A stretch of DNA of 64,000 nucleotides, from positions 4,278,001 through 4,342,000 of the forward strand of contig WHVY01000006.1 in assembly GCA_022266195.1 (NCBI GenBank). Reading direction: 5' to 3'. Positions 21,001 to 35,625 of this stretch are shown piece by piece (position 1 is the first letter of the stretch; every line of letters starts with the position of its first letter). The notes beneath the pieces were generated by a model, which had not been told where the DNA came from, did not search any database, and was given only the letters and a program-made list of their open reading frames with translations. The stretch is from Tetranychus cinnabarinus (Eukaryota; Arthropoda; Arachnida; Trombidiformes; Tetranychidae). Made by a program: the position numbers and the translations under genes.

Positions 21001-24000
21001 GTGGCTTTTTTCTAACATTTTGCTTCATACCATAATGATCTTGTTGTTGTTGATGACGATGCTGATGGTTAACAATAGGTGAACGAAATGAACAATCAAG
21101 AAATGATTTGATGATAAGTAAAATGCACAAAACTTTGGTTATTACTAAGGCAACATCATTAACAAGAAACTTCATCACCACAATTGAAAGTTTTTTGTGA
21201 AACTGCAAGTAAAAATGTAAAACTTGTCAACGGTTAATACTGAGAAACTGGCAATTGTCTGTTAAATTAGCTCAATAAAAAACTCACCTCAAGTTTCAAA
21301 TCTTTCAGTTTAATCGTATCTACATGGTTAATCTATGAATACATGAAAAGTACAATGAAAAAGTCAGAAAAAAAACAATCTCTCATTCAAAATACAAAAT
21401 GTACTGAACAGCAGATCCAAGACAATGAATGAAAGGCTGAACCTTAATTTGAATGATCTTTATCACTGTAAATGAAAATTGAATCAAGACCTTTCAACTA
21501 TTATCTACACAATGGATGAACAATTAAAAGAAAATGCAAATGAAAATTAATCAATCATAACTGATTTAATTATCAAAGATGGTCATCGATACAATCGAGA
21601 TCAATATCGATTATCATATGGCTTTCAAGCCGTTTGAATATGTTATCAAGATATTGATATGTAAATGTTTTTCTCATTTTTATCCGATATTCTTAACAAT
21701 TGTGCATTGTACAGTGATATTTAACCAACTTCCATGGCTACAATCAATGACATTATGTTGACTTTGAAACCCCCGAAAACCAAAAATCAGTCAAACCAGG
21801 GAAAGGTTTTGGGTAACAGACACAACAATAGAAATGGTGAGTCGCAAAACGCTGGTAAAAACCATTGAAGGGCTAATGTATTTTCATTTATCAAATAACC
21901 GTGAATGAATAATGTTTGCAATGATATTATCACAGTTAATAGCTGAGCTTTGTAGTCCAACAGTGTTTATCAATGATAATACAAAACCATTTAATGGTAC
22001 AATGTTACCTTTTTGTTTAAACAAACGCTCTTCAATTCCCTCATGTTGAAGGTGACTCTTTGATTCACTTTAACCTAGACAAGTAAGGCTTGTAACTTGT
22101 AACAAAGGCAACTTGTCTGCCTCTTTATAAAGCACATTCAAGGTTCACTTATTTTGAGCAAATGTTTCCATCAAATTGAAATGATCAATTGTTGGTGGAA
22201 TCAAAAAAAATAGATGAAAAATAAAAGCATGATTAACAAGGAAAGTTCAATGATATTGATATGTGAGCTTGAGACTCAAAAAAGCATCTCATCTTCATAT
22301 CAATCCATCTCGTTCCTGGTTCATGTTGTTGTCAGGCTCAATATTATTTGCTTTTGATTCAATTTAAAGTATTCAATTGAAATATTGAAACTCTTTAAGA
22401 TGCAATCAAAAGTCAAATTACAGTCAAAAGTGTTTTTTTTTGATTGAAACCAGAAAAAAAGGTTTTCATTTTGAAAGGTTTAAAGTGGAAAAGGTTTGAG
22501 TGAAAAACTAATCCAAACCTTTTCAGTAGATTTTATTACTTTTCATTTGATTTAGCATTTCAATCATTGATTGAATAAAGACACAAACTTGATTAAAATA
22601 TTGATTAGTTTGTTGACAATTTTAATACAAAATAGTAAACTTGAAGAATTGGGCGAAAAACCAAAATCTGGTTGCTTACAAGTCTATTGTATTGAAAGTT
22701 GAAGAAGAAGACAAAAGTTAATTGCCATGAAAATTACGTTAATAGTGGTGATTAACTCGACTTATTTCTGGTTTGCCTTAATGAAGAAACAAAAAAACTT
22801 CATTTGTTTGATTATACCAAATTGTATTAAGCTTGCTTCAGCAAAACTCAGCATCAAACGTCAAGCATAAGTTAACATTTATCAAATGAGGATTGACTGG
22901 GAAGGAAAATCGTAATAACATGATAAACAATTGTTGAACCATTTTTCTTGCTTATAATTAGATTCAATCATTTTAACCAATAAACTAGATTATTATCGTC
23001 ACCATTATCTTGTACTCAACAATAAAACTCAAACATTCTCATGATTTATCAACTTTTATACAGCATCCATTGTGACTTCGTAACGAAGAGAGCAACCCAA
23101 AAATGGTTTGGTTGAGTTTATCATTTTATTAAACAATAACATCACTAATATTGTCTTTTTTTGTCTTCAAAACAAATCTTATCCCATCATCTTGTCATCA
23201 TTAAGCGACAATTCAATAGCCTATTCAAGACAAGAGTTATTAATTATAATTTCATTCATCTTTTTATGCTTCTTAATTGAATAGATTGTTGAACAATATA
23301 AAGTTAATTGTCAAACTTTGGTCCAATGATGTTAGTAGCAAAGGGTGAGATCAATTTTAATCCTTGTAACTCGACTCTGTTGCACTGAAACTACCTCTTG
23401 GATTGGGTCTTGATACGGACAAATTAAGGTTAGTTGGTCAATTGGATATTAGAATGAATTTTGCTCTTAATTATTGATTCCATTGTCTGAATGCAACTTT
23501 CATGATCATTAATCTTGTCATTAGTAAATCAATCGTTCAATAACAGTTTGATCAAGATCAAATTCAATGAATTAGACTATTGAATTGCAAAGAAAAAGAT
23601 TTCTATCATTGTTGGAATATTTTTCTTCTTCAAATCATTCAGATTTTTATTCATGTTTCATGGTAAGTATCAATGTTGGTTACCATTTATGACGATGACG
23701 ATGTGAATGATGTGAATGATGATGAGAAAACCTTTGAGAAGATGAAATGAAAATCAATTTTCATGCATTTAACGTTATCTTAATTTTATCCCTTTTTTAC
23801 TTTGATTATCAGTGGGAGGTTGAAATCTGAATCTTTTTTTTCAAGAAACTTTTCATCTCAAGTTTTTCATCCAAATCTTCATCCATCATCTTCAGCCAAA
23901 TATTCAAAATAATCATAATAACAGTAATAATAGAGATGGATCAATTTGATAATGGAAAGTAATTCAAAGGTTTATACTGAGCATAAAGCATATTCAATCA

Positions 24001-27000
24001 ATTTGGTTCAATTTTTGTTTATCTTGTTTCTCTTCATGATCAAGATGATCATGTTTGGTTTAAAGCTTCTGCAGCTTACCTATCAAGGTATTTAGATTCA
24101 TATTCAAGTGCTCAAATGATAATCAATGCAACTGTTTGCTGCAATATTGGTTTTTACTTTTGTCATGTTAAATGGTTCAACTTTTCACTCTTTGATTTAC
24201 TCCTTGATTTACTCCTTGATTGATAATGTCTACCTTAAATTTATTGCCACTTGTTCAACATAATCTTGCTAAATCACCTTTATTATCATCACCAAGATTC
24301 ACCCTTAAATCAACACAGTTCAGGTTAACTGTGATAATCATGAGGAAATCAAAATCAACGGGAAATTATCAGGTTAACTCATTTATTATATTTAAAATAC
24401 ATTTTAACCCATTTCTCAATTTATAACTTGCATCTTTCACAAAGTCAAATGGCTGTTGTTTTTGGCAAAAGTATTGAACAGTTTAAAATGTAGCATAAAT
24501 TGGCCCAATTTAGTTGTATAAGACTTTGATTATTACTTACCAATTAAATGAAATTTCAGAAGAAAATCAAAAGAAGCTCCAAGAAAACAATAAAACTTAT
24601 TGACTGGCTTGAGATGAACCATACGATTATGTTTCCGAGCTTTTGGAACCATCCAGTCTTGATACAATGTTGTTACCAGAATCAAATCAACTTTGGTAAT
24701 CAATGTTATCTTTTAATCGTTACAATTTTCCATTTCAAATCAAGTTGAAATTGCTATAATAATGTAAAATAAACCAATGATAACCTTTAAGCTTGAGCCA
24801 AACCTAAAGTCAGACTAAATTGGACTCAATAATAACCAGATTTGATATCAATGTTTGATCAGCCGTTTTCGAAGCGCCAAAATTGAAAACTTGTTTAAAA
24901 ATGTTGTAAAATGTATTAACCTTTAATTTTATTTTATTGAATCAATTTTTAACACATTAACAAATTACTGTGAATGTATTAAGTGTTTACCTCAAGCAAT
25001 ATCATTATTACAATTATAAATCTTGGATGATTAACAAAACATTATTGATCTTTCATTGCGATAGCGAGTAAAATGATGTTACCTTTTTGATGAACACATT
25101 TTTCAATGGATTCGTTTGGTTTGTTCAAAGGTTCACTGATTGTTGCTTTTAATTGTAACATTAAATTATATTGAAGATGATACAATTATCATGTTTTATA
25201 ATGCCTTTTTCAATCACGTAAATCATCTTGAAGAAGATCAAGAAACCAAATTGATCTAAATGTAATAGCTTTTGATTGAACAACAATAATAACAAATGAT
25301 TTATATATTTTTTTCAGGGGAAACTTTTTGTTATTTTTTCCGTTTCATCTTCTTTGATTGTTTTCATCCAATTTAACAGCATCTATTTATATTAATCTGG
25401 TAATTCTGATCACGTTGCTCTATGAATATGAAAATAGATTGGTTTCATCGTGAAGCTGTTATTGAACAAAAGTATCAAGACTAAAGAGATGAAGACAGTT
25501 TTAACTTTCAATGGACCATCAATACAAATAATGAAAACCTCGTGAAATGAATCTTGAATTTATCTAGATTTAATGATTCACCAAATGATCAAAATTGATA
25601 ATAGCTTCAAAGGAAAACTGATTAATCAATAAAACAGTCAACTGTTATGGTTAGCAAAAAGGATTCTCAGTTTTACCCAAACATGGAGACAAAAATGCTT
25701 CAAAAACTGGTAAAAGTAAAAGTTGATTTTTTGGTTTTTTATCATTTCTCTTTGTAACTTTTTACCAGATTGTCTGAATTAATCTCATGTTGATGGTATA
25801 ATTGAACCAACTTGGTACATCAGAGTTAGTGGAAAATTGAAATGAAAATGTAAATTTTCCATTTACATTGAGATGATTTTTGATCATCTTTTTGTGACAT
25901 TTTGTATTGTAATCGCAATGAAAATCATTTGCCTGTTTTTATTTATAACTTGTCCAACTGTTGGTTTATTCAGAAGATTGATCAAGACTTGAACATGGTT
26001 AAACTGGTTTACAAAGGTTGACAATTACAATAGACAATTATCTTGCAAATCATTTTGTCAAATGTTTCAATGGTGAGTGACACTTAAAGGTTGTTGGCAG
26101 TTTTGATCATTAGATGATATAAGGTCTACTAATTTGGTTAAATTGATCAATTTTGTTGTCCATTAAAAGATTTAACCAGCTTTCAGTTTTTACTTGGTTT
26201 ACATCTGAAATGGTGTTTGTGTTTATCAATAGCAAACACTAAACATATCAAACTGAATCATTTATCATGTTAGCCTTATTTTTGGGTGAAAAAATCTTGG
26301 CCAATCTTGAAAACTGGATTTAATCACAAGAGTATCACTTTTAAATGCAATTAATTTCTCACCACTAAACCACTGTGAATTGTATCCAAGATTTTTAATT
26401 TACTCTGATTTTTTTCCTTCCAATTGATTTGGTTTGTTCATGTTACAAGATTGAAAAATGTTAAACCAAAGGTTGGAAAGGTTGGCAAATGATGATTGCT
26501 TGATGAATGTTTAAATCAGCAGCCATCAAATTAAATCCAATTTCATTAAACATCTAATCATGTTGAAGGTAAGAACCAGAGTTGATAAAACCTTATTAAA
26601 CCAATTTAGGTATACTTATTCAAACTAGGCAACCAATATGAAAATGTATACTTTCATAGCTTATTGGCAAGTTTATCAGGGTTTACCATGTATTTTGCTT
26701 AACTTATCTGCATCTTGAATCTTCCAAGTGTTTTCTGGTTGAAGATAGACTCTTGATTGTGAATTGAGATACAGTCAACTTTAAACTGTAATCAACCATA
26801 AAGCAAGGGCCTACTCAATACAAGGGCCAACCTGTAATGATTAAGATCGTTAGGATAAGAAATGAGAAGCCAATGAAGCAAATAATTATAAACCATAATT
26901 ATAATTGTCCATTTTAATTGAAAAACAAATGATGTCTATTGAAGAGTTGATTGTTTCTTTACTTGTTACCAGCTTTACCAGTCTGCTGATTGTGATGTTT

Positions 27001-28029
27001 TGCTGGATTGGGAATTAAGTTGATGCATAAAGCCAGTCAATCTTGAATTTGTAACTGAATATGACTAGCAACCATAATAATAATCATCATAATGTGAATC
27101 AAAATATCAAGTAACCGTCAAAAATTGTAGGTTATTTTAGGTTAACAAAATTGTTCATTACAAAAGGTATGTAAACCTGATTACTGTTTCTTGACTTTCA
27201 AGAGTGTGTTTCTGAGTGAATGATGGAGAAAGAGAGAAAGAAAGACTGAAAAGATCCTGTTTCCAATAGTAATTCAGAGATCTGTTTGGAAATGATGATG
27301 ATATGTAAGATTCTTGAAGCTACTGATTTTGAAAAGTGAAAAGCTGTCAAAGTGATTTTTGGCTTTTTTTTCTGTGTATTCCTCCTGATATAATCTGATT
27401 GAGAGTAAAACCGGCTTCAAGTCACATCTCAAGACATCATCTCATCAGTTTGTTCATCTTTGCCATGTTGCCATTTCTGCCTTCTGCTTTCTCCTTTCCC
27501 TGTTCATCAATTGATCACCATGAATCCTGAAAAAAAAACACATAACCAGAATTTATGTAAGAAATAATGTAATAACAATTTGGCAACATATTCAAAAGAG
27601 AGTGACAGAGAGAGAGGAATACTTATCCTGGTCAAGAAATGCTGCAAATGAAGGAAATATATGAGTCAAGTTGAAGCAAAACATTTACTTGTTTTAGTCA
27701 CTTTACTCACCAATTTGTTAAACAATTTCCAATCTTGAATATCTTCCTGAATTATCACCAATCAATGTTTTAATGTATTCCTTTATCATCATGGTAACAA
27801 CAATTTATGATTACAATTTGACTTCACATTTCACCTTAGGAGGTTAACGCTTTACTTAACATACACCTGAATATAATTTGTTTATGCTTTTAGCCCTTCA
27901 ATCTATTGAAGACTCATAATCTCAATACCTTCATATCAATCTTAAATTGGCAAATCTATTGTCTTCACCTTTTGAGCACAAAAATCAATGTTTACATCGG
28001 TTTTAAATTAAGAGTCAGGAGTTAACTGT

Positions 28030-28256
28030 CAATCGATAGAAGGCGTAAGAAACAAAAGTCCTCATGAATCTATTTTTCCCAGAGTGAAATTGAGATCAGA
28101 GAATGGGATTTAAAGTGCGAAAAATAATTGTTTGGAGTAACTCGACGGATAGATTGTCTGTTGAACCTTCTGACGCCAAAGGTTTGACATTTTTTGGCCT
28201 TTTCTTGGTCACATTTCATGGACATTTTTTATACATCGAATGTCTTCTATCGATTG
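28030..28256. mobile_element. Possible small inverted-repeat element
   Basis: CAATCGATAGAAG at 28030-28042 is a perfect 13-bp inverted copy of 28244-28256. The 227-bp unit between is less AT-rich than the flanks. No target duplication is evident, so this could be a decayed MITE or simply two TATCGAT-type regulatory sites facing each other. Confidence 0.3.
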
Positions 28257-29927
28257 GTAATGAAATTGCTCTGGCATAAAGGCAGTCAGACACTGCTCTT
28301 TGTAAGTGTAATTAGGTGATGATATTCAAGTCATTCAGCTTTACTCATGTAGCTCAATGTTTTACATTTGAAGTGACAGTAATAGCTGATTTGATTGTTT
28401 ATTATCGTGTTTTTTGAGGTCAACTGTGATTACAATTGTTGGAGTTATTTTTAGGCATAATTATTTTAAACATTATTGGCATTGTATGTTTAGGACAACC
28501 AATGACGATCTTAGTTAGCATTTTAACCCTCTACTGGATTCAAGTGAAACGAGGCCAGCTGATGAATGTGTAAATGGGTCGAAGCCATTATGTCTGTTGG
28601 ATTAGCTATTTGTTTTTTTTTGTTGTTTATTTAAATTAATCAGTTTCTTTTTCTTGATTTAATTATTCCTTTTATTTGTATTAATTTATTGTGATAATCA
28701 GTATTGATCAACGGGGAGTCGAGATCATCTTTAACCCTTAACCGGCCATCACTTCTTCCCCTTTTTATAAATGTATTACTTGGTGGTTGCTGTGATCGGT
28801 TCATCGTTTGGATTATTGGTTATAATTAACCACTTTATTAGTTAAATCAAGTTTAAGGACAACTATTGATTAATCAAAGTAATCATCATTTCCATCATCA
28901 TTTAGATTCAACTATTTACCTAATTACCTGAAGTAGAGATAGAGAGAGTGTATTTGTGTAGAGACTAACCTTAATGATCTAAGCCGCAAGCTATGAGATA
29001 TCTTGGCTTGTTGTGTGTTGTGCTTCTTCATTTGCCACTTCATATTAACCATCATATAATTATGATTATTTCATTATTTTGTTCAATCGTGACTTATTTA
29101 AATTATTGGTTATAATTGGTTAATCATTTAAAGTCAAAATTACTCAAAATGGCATCACTTAAAGTTAACTCTTATCAATTCCCAATGTGTATATTAATTC
29201 ATAAATTTTGGTCGCTTTTCAATATACATATGATTATGGTGAACCTAAAAATATAAGTTTGCTATTAAATTTCTTGTGCATTTTTTTGGTTACATTTTAG
29301 GTTCGTTTTCCTGGTCTTCCTTGGCATACTCAGCTTTTTGACTATTTACTGCCTTTGATCGTTAATCATGACAATCATCTTGATAAATGTGAATTGAAAT
29401 TATCATCATTATTATTATATAAGATGACAGGTTGCAAAATATGATGAATAATGTTTGAAAAAGAGCTGAGTAAATTATTAGGTGGTGAAATTAACAATTT
29501 TTCACCCAAAAAAAGAGTATTCCCTTCAGTATAAAATATTAAACTGATCGCCAAATAAACAATCAAATCAGACACAGTTGGCATAATTTATATAAGTTCA
29601 GTTTTTCATTTTCCCTGATTAAAGTTTAATGTCGAGTTTACTTGCTATTTTAACGGTTTGAGATGAACTAATACAATAATGTGAAAGAAAAATGATCAAA
29701 ATTCAGTGAATTAATCATTTTATAATTTTGACTTATTCTGAAAATAGCAACACTTATATGCATTAATTAGTAAACTTTGCAAGATAAGTTAATCATTGTC
29801 AAAGTCAATTGAATGTAAAAACCAAGTAAATGAATGAAGTCTCCAGGAAAAATTAACGGCAAAAGTTGGTTGTCTTGAAGTTGAATGAACAGTTACCATT
29901 AAACAATCCTGCCAGTGATTTGTGATG

Positions 29928-29948
29928 GTTCTCGTCCAGACTCATCAG
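29928..29948 (-). ncRNA. Hammerhead-ribozyme-like core, degenerate
   Basis: On the minus strand CTGATGAGTC is followed within two bases by GACGAGAAC. The hammerhead core is CUGAUGA, stem II, then GAAA; here stem II would be GUC/GAC with only a 2-nt loop, and the 3' core reads GAGAA rather than GAAA. A following CCA...TGG could be a 3-bp stem III. As it stands it is unlikely to be active. Confidence 0.2.
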
Positions 29949-31284
29949 TTCTGATCAATTTAATTGACCTTTGCATTTGTTTCAAACAGCTAACTCCTTG
30001 GCCCAAGTCACCAACATCTTTTAATTGTTTAGTTTGATTGAAATTTAAACCTGTAATTGATAATAAAAATATTAATTTAATTTTACTGGTGGGTTACCCA
30101 CAACAAGATGAGTAACTGGATAAAATGATGACAGCCATTTTTGTTGCACTGTAAGATGATTTATTTTGAATCTTTTTTTTTCAATATTGAATTGGACAGT
30201 CAAAAAGTGGGCGATGATGAGCATCAAAGGTAAAAAGGACTAACCTTTAGGCTATTTTGATAATTGTCAGGCAAATCTTGAAGTGAAGTAAAATATAATT
30301 TGTAAGAAATGAAAAGACAACATACAAAATAATGTGATCCGTTCCTGAATCCGTTGAAATTCAATGGCGCAATTTGTTTTAGTCTGGCAACAAAAAGAAA
30401 AATTTTGATTACATTTCAAGTTAGTATTGCTTGATATTATTATTTCAAATAAAACTTGACATTAAATGTGTTGGGAAAAAACAGTTTCAAGAAAGTTTCT
30501 TTCTCGGAATAATATCAATAAATAAATAAATATTGGAGCAAAACCATGGAGACTCAATGAGTTACCTTTGATTTTTTTACATTCATCACAACACACTTAA
30601 CTTTGAGTTGCAATTTTTTTCTCTATCTCATTGAAATTCAAGTTTAAATCGATCAACAGCAAATAAACTTGTTGTTATTCAATAAGATAACAATTGACTA
30701 ACTACTAGGTAAATTTGAAAACAGTAGTAACAATAATGAATGTAATCATTTTTTAGCATGGTTACATTTTGATTGTTAGACCGCAAATCAATAGGAAAGG
30801 TAAGGTCTTCCTTATTGTTGCCGATTCTCATTTGTCAATGTAAAATAAACAATTTTCTTGTTTGTATAGTTTCAAGGTGTATGATGATGATGATGAAGAA
30901 GAAAAGGTAAAGAGATTTACAGATACAATTGATTGATCCTAATCATTCTGAAATAATGATAAAAGGATAATAAATTACTTCCTGTTATGATGATTATACC
31001 ATTTATAACTAAAACCAACACAAAAATTCAAGTTTATCTTTGCATATATCAACCGAGATTTGTTGATGTTTGTTGTTGTTGAATGTGAAAAGTAGATTCT
31101 TTAAGGAGTAAATCAGCCAAATTGATGTGAAAAATGATAATGATGATGATGGGGCTAAGAGAAATTTCAATAGAGAAGAAATAAAGATTATTGAAATTGA
31201 ATAAAAACTTGTCTCTTGTATTGAGGTTTGTTGACTTCAAACAAGGCTTTTTTTGGGTTCCATTGTTATTATTACCTGTTTAGA

Positions 31285-31307
31285 TGACCCAGGGTCAATG
31301 AGGGTCA
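31285..31307. promoter_or_regulatory. Cluster of nuclear-receptor half-sites
   Basis: Three perfect half-sites fall within 23 bp: TGACCC (31285-31290), GGGTCA (31292-31297) and GGGTCA (31302-31307). The first two form an everted repeat with one spacer base, the last two a direct repeat with four. Such spacings are used by nuclear receptor dimers. No gene is nearby, so function is inference. Confidence 0.3.
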
Positions 31308-34300
31308 AAACATTGGCAGAGAAATCTTTGAAGCTACTGATTTAACCTATTTAATTGTGTTAAAGGACGAGGGACGGAGGAGAAAAAATAAGATAAGAAA
31401 AATGTTGTAAACTGAAAATGTGAAAGAAAAAGCTTTGAGAAAAATTCATTGCATTTTACCTGAGTTACCTCTTGTTGGCCTCGAAATATGTGTTTATTCC
31501 TTTTCCTTTTTGTCTTCCTCTGTTTAGTTTGATACACAAAGAGCCAAAGAGAATCCATTTTCTTGTAAATTTTTATTACAACTTTCTCCGAGACACATAT
31601 AATTGAAAATCTGGGTTGAAGGGAAGAAGAGAAAAGAGAAACAAGGTTAAAAAATGATGTAACAAAACAGGTAAAGGTAAAAAATCTAGTCAAAGGGAAA
31701 CCATTTTTGTAATTTTGCTCCGAGACTGTTTATTGAACGGCTGTTGTGGGTTGTTGCATTTTATTGTTTACATGGAAGTCTTTAACATTCAAGTCTTAAA
31801 AGTTGCATTAGATTCACAATTAAAATAAATTGTGATCTTTTCTGGTTGCTTTTTGAAAGTTAAAATCTATTAATGTACAATTACTTACATTTAGAGTTAA
31901 AGATTGCCATGAGGCATTATAAACCAAGGCACAAAAAACATTGTAAACACAAAAAAATGAGAGTGACGAGAAAAAGCTGAATCCTTTTTGGATAGACTGA
32001 TGTTTAGTGATTGATTGGGTAATAATAATAGTAATAATTGAAATAATATTTACTAAACTGTCAAAATTAATTAACAATCAAAATAAGTGTTAATTGTTCA
32101 GAAGCGATGAGAAAGGCTTAAAACAAAAGGCATACTTTAACCACATGACTATGGTTTTGGCGGTTTGATTAAAAAAGCGGTTTCTTCAAATTTGGATTTG
32201 ATTGCTATTCAATTGAGCTTCTAACCAAATTCAGTCCAAGATTAACAAGATTTCAATCAAAAGTCAACATTCTGATAAAATTTAATCTATTTTTGTAGTC
32301 AACTTTCACAATTGGCGTTGGAGATCCCAAGATGGAAAGGGAATAAGAGTGAAAATGAAAAATAAAATTTCAATTTCAAGATGATTGAAGTTTTAGGAAG
32401 ACATTTTAAGCCTTTCCTTTCATAATCTTTTTCGTTTGTTATCAGCTTAAAGTTATGATTCATTTTGTTTTATCAAAATGAATCAAACATGTATCCAGAT
32501 AAAAAGGTTCACTAGGAATCATTTTTTATGTGAATTTTACCTTTTGAGGTTAACTTGAATGAGAAAAAGGTTTTGATGTATAAGAAGAAAACAAACAAGA
32601 TTGATGAAACTGGGCTGCATTAGATTGAAAAATATGAATCTGATATTGAAAGTTTACTTTATCAGAGTTAATAAAAAAAAGTAAAAAAATATTTCTTCCT
32701 TTTCATTGAAAGTTAACCCAAGCTAAAGTTAATAAACTATCAAAAGGTACCATGAAGTGAATTGAATCACCATGAAATAATATGTAACAAATGTTAATGA
32801 TAATGGCAATAATAATTTGATTTCATTTTCATTATCAAATGAATCCATTTGAACCCTAAGAATGTTCATAAAATAATAATCATATTAATGATGATAGCCT
32901 AAACTCATGAGATTTCATCAACATTCATTAGATACATTACGAAAAATATATATATAATGATTATGATAAGAATAGATCAAGTCTCTTCTTTCTTACAATT
33001 ATAATATATATATTGATTATTAATAGGTTACTATCTCCTTAAGCTTTTGCTCATTAATTTATCTCATCATCAGATTTCTCCTCAATTGACTCTAGACTCA
33101 TTTCATCAAAACCTCCAGGCAAAATGCTATCGATGATAATAATAATGATTGATTATGATTAAGGTTACGATAAGCCATTCGACCAGTGTAACTTATGAGC
33201 ATCCATGTAATTGAAAAGGTAAACATGTCCATGTAAAATTCAATTTTCCCCAATTGACCCGTTCACTGAATTTACGTTTCATTGGATAACCTTCAACAGC
33301 AATCCATGATTGAACCATTTCGTCCATTTTATGATCATAAGGTACTTTTTTCAATCTTTTGTCAACCAACTGTCTTTATTGGTTTCCTCAATCTTCTGGT
33401 TTTCCACTTAATCCTTCTGGTTATAAACGTTTCTTCAATTCAAAATTTCCAGCCATTTTTTCTGGTAACAAGTTGGATTTACATTCCCCATAACGACTTG
33501 TCCAGTGTATTCAAGTTAACCATATGCTTGACCCCTGTAATATGAAGAGAAAGCAAAAAAATATAAATAACTGGTGAACACCTTTTCTTTCAACTGTAAA
33601 ACCTATTCTTATCAGGTAAAAACATATGCTTTAACAGCAAGTTATTTGCCTTAGGCAATCGCTTTTTTCTCAGACTCAACGTTTTTTTGGTCAAGTTTGT
33701 TTATTTTTTGTTTTTAGGCCTTTTTACATGCATTTATTTCATTGTTCATCATTTTATTATGATGCTTATTTTTATTGTTATCAGCATTATGATTGTGTAT
33801 TTGGATGGCAAGTTTGGGTTAACTTTGGTTTCTACCATTGTATTGTACAGAACCAGAAATCTAAGTTATGTATTATTTTTACTTTCATTCAAGAGATTGG
33901 TTTAATTTCAATTGCAGTTATATACCGTTTCTGTTGTTCATCTGATAATAGTTAGTAAATATAATGAACGTGAATAGTGATAATAATCGTAATGATAATA
34001 ATCAGTCAACCAGAATAGACATCAATCAACTTGATTGTTTACTTATTCATCAACATATCTTTTTGTTTTAATGTATTAGTACACAAAATACAATTGCTTT
34101 TGTATTGTTTGTCTGTATGTTTGTATGTTTATTTGTTTGTGTTTAAGTAACAAACAAAAAGATGATGAAAAAAATTTTAACGATTGACAATAAAATAGAT
34201 ACATGAAAATTAATTAATCATTTCAATGACTTTGTTAATTCATTGGTGTAATGCGACTACAGTTAACCTAAAAATTGTCTCGAAAAGCAATACAAGTGCA

Positions 34301-35516
34301 AGTGAAAACATCTTTATCCAATTGATTAATTGAATTTAGATGATAAATTATATCAATAGTATTTATTGTACAATTCATTATTCATGTAATTATACCTGAA
34401 AAATAAATTTCCACCAACTGAACAGTTGAATTAATTGCAGACTCGCCAGACATTGCAATCGAATCCAAGGATAAAATTCAGGTAAATCACATGTGAGTAT
34501 CAACTGTCAGTGTAATGGATTGTATTGTTAAGACAATTGAAATTGTATGAAATTAGGGGGAAAATAAAAGTTGAAGATAAAATAAAATCACTTACCTTTC
34601 AGGGTAGACTATTTTAGATTACCTTTATAAACATGATCCTTTAACGCCCCATTAAAGCACGTCTATCAAGTTAAATAATCTTCTCATTTCATCATCTTCT
34701 TCCTCTTATTATATCTTCTTAATTCAATTTCATCCATTCGGATGACAGTTCACACTTGTTAGTCTTATTTATCAATAACAATGAAGGAAACAAGCCAAAG
34801 ATGATATCACAATGTTTCATGTTGATGTTGTTGGCATCCATTTGGTTCCAAATTTTGGCATCGTCTGCTTCAATTATTTCCACTTCTTGAACGGTGAACA
34901 TTAATTGTGTAGTTAATCATTCATATGGCAAATGTAAATCTTACAAAAATTAGATAAACATAATTGAAATAAAAGGATTTATATTTGTCGTAAACCCAAA
35001 ACAACAAGAAAAGCTTAAAAATTGAAACAAAAGACCGGCTAACTGGATTAAGGCGCTTAAAGCCGTTAACTGGCTAATCAGCTGGTTATACTTAAAGCCT
35101 TTTCTTTTAGCTTGACATTGAAAATTAATTTGAAACTTACATTTTAAATTAATGATTAATTATAAACCATGATAATTATCACTTTTGATTTTAAACAAAA
35201 TGTTGATTAAAACTTCATTAACTCTTGAAGATTTTTACATATTGATTAAGTTTTTGCTAATTTGAGGTTTATTAAGAGTTGGATATGTTTTGTTTTTTGT
35301 TACATTGCTTCTAGTGTTTTACAAGTGACCATTAATAAGATGTTGGATCCAAGATTTGTAACTAATTGACAAACTTTTTGATCAAATATGGTGAGTAATT
35401 GATTTTTATCATGATAATAGTTTATTGTAATAATTAATAACATGTTATGTCACTTTTAATAATAATAAATAATAACTAATCAGTGTTAATCTTTCAGCTT
35501 CTCAAAGGTTACCCTT

Positions 35517-35534
35517 GTGTGTGTGTGTGTGTGT
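35517..35534. repeat. (GT)9 microsatellite
   Basis: A pure GT dinucleotide run. Confidence 0.9.
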
Positions 35535-35570
35535 TGATCAATTATCAATTTCAAATGATGATTTTGTTCC

Positions 35571-35625
35571 CAGCTAAAGATGAGAAGCAAAAAAAGCAAA
35601 TGATGAAAATTTAAGCTTAGTTAAG
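35571..35625 (+). other. Candidate short exon, unattached
   Basis: TTCCCAG precedes and TTAAG|GTAAGT follows a 55-nt stretch. No frame is convincingly coding, so if real it would be a leader exon. Its donor context (GTTAAG|GTAAGTTA) is the same as that of the leader-like exon at 525-560. Confidence 0.2.

Noticed and set aside
31334..31693. 119-codon reverse-strand frame
   Set aside because: It starts at TTG, has no recognisable domain, and the composition is that of the surrounding A-rich strand.
33282..33955. Chain of + frames (72-87 codons), including the peptide MIEPFRPFYDHK before a GTAC site
   Set aside because: The first frame starts at TTG, the products are hydrophobic, and no credible acceptor or partner exon was found.
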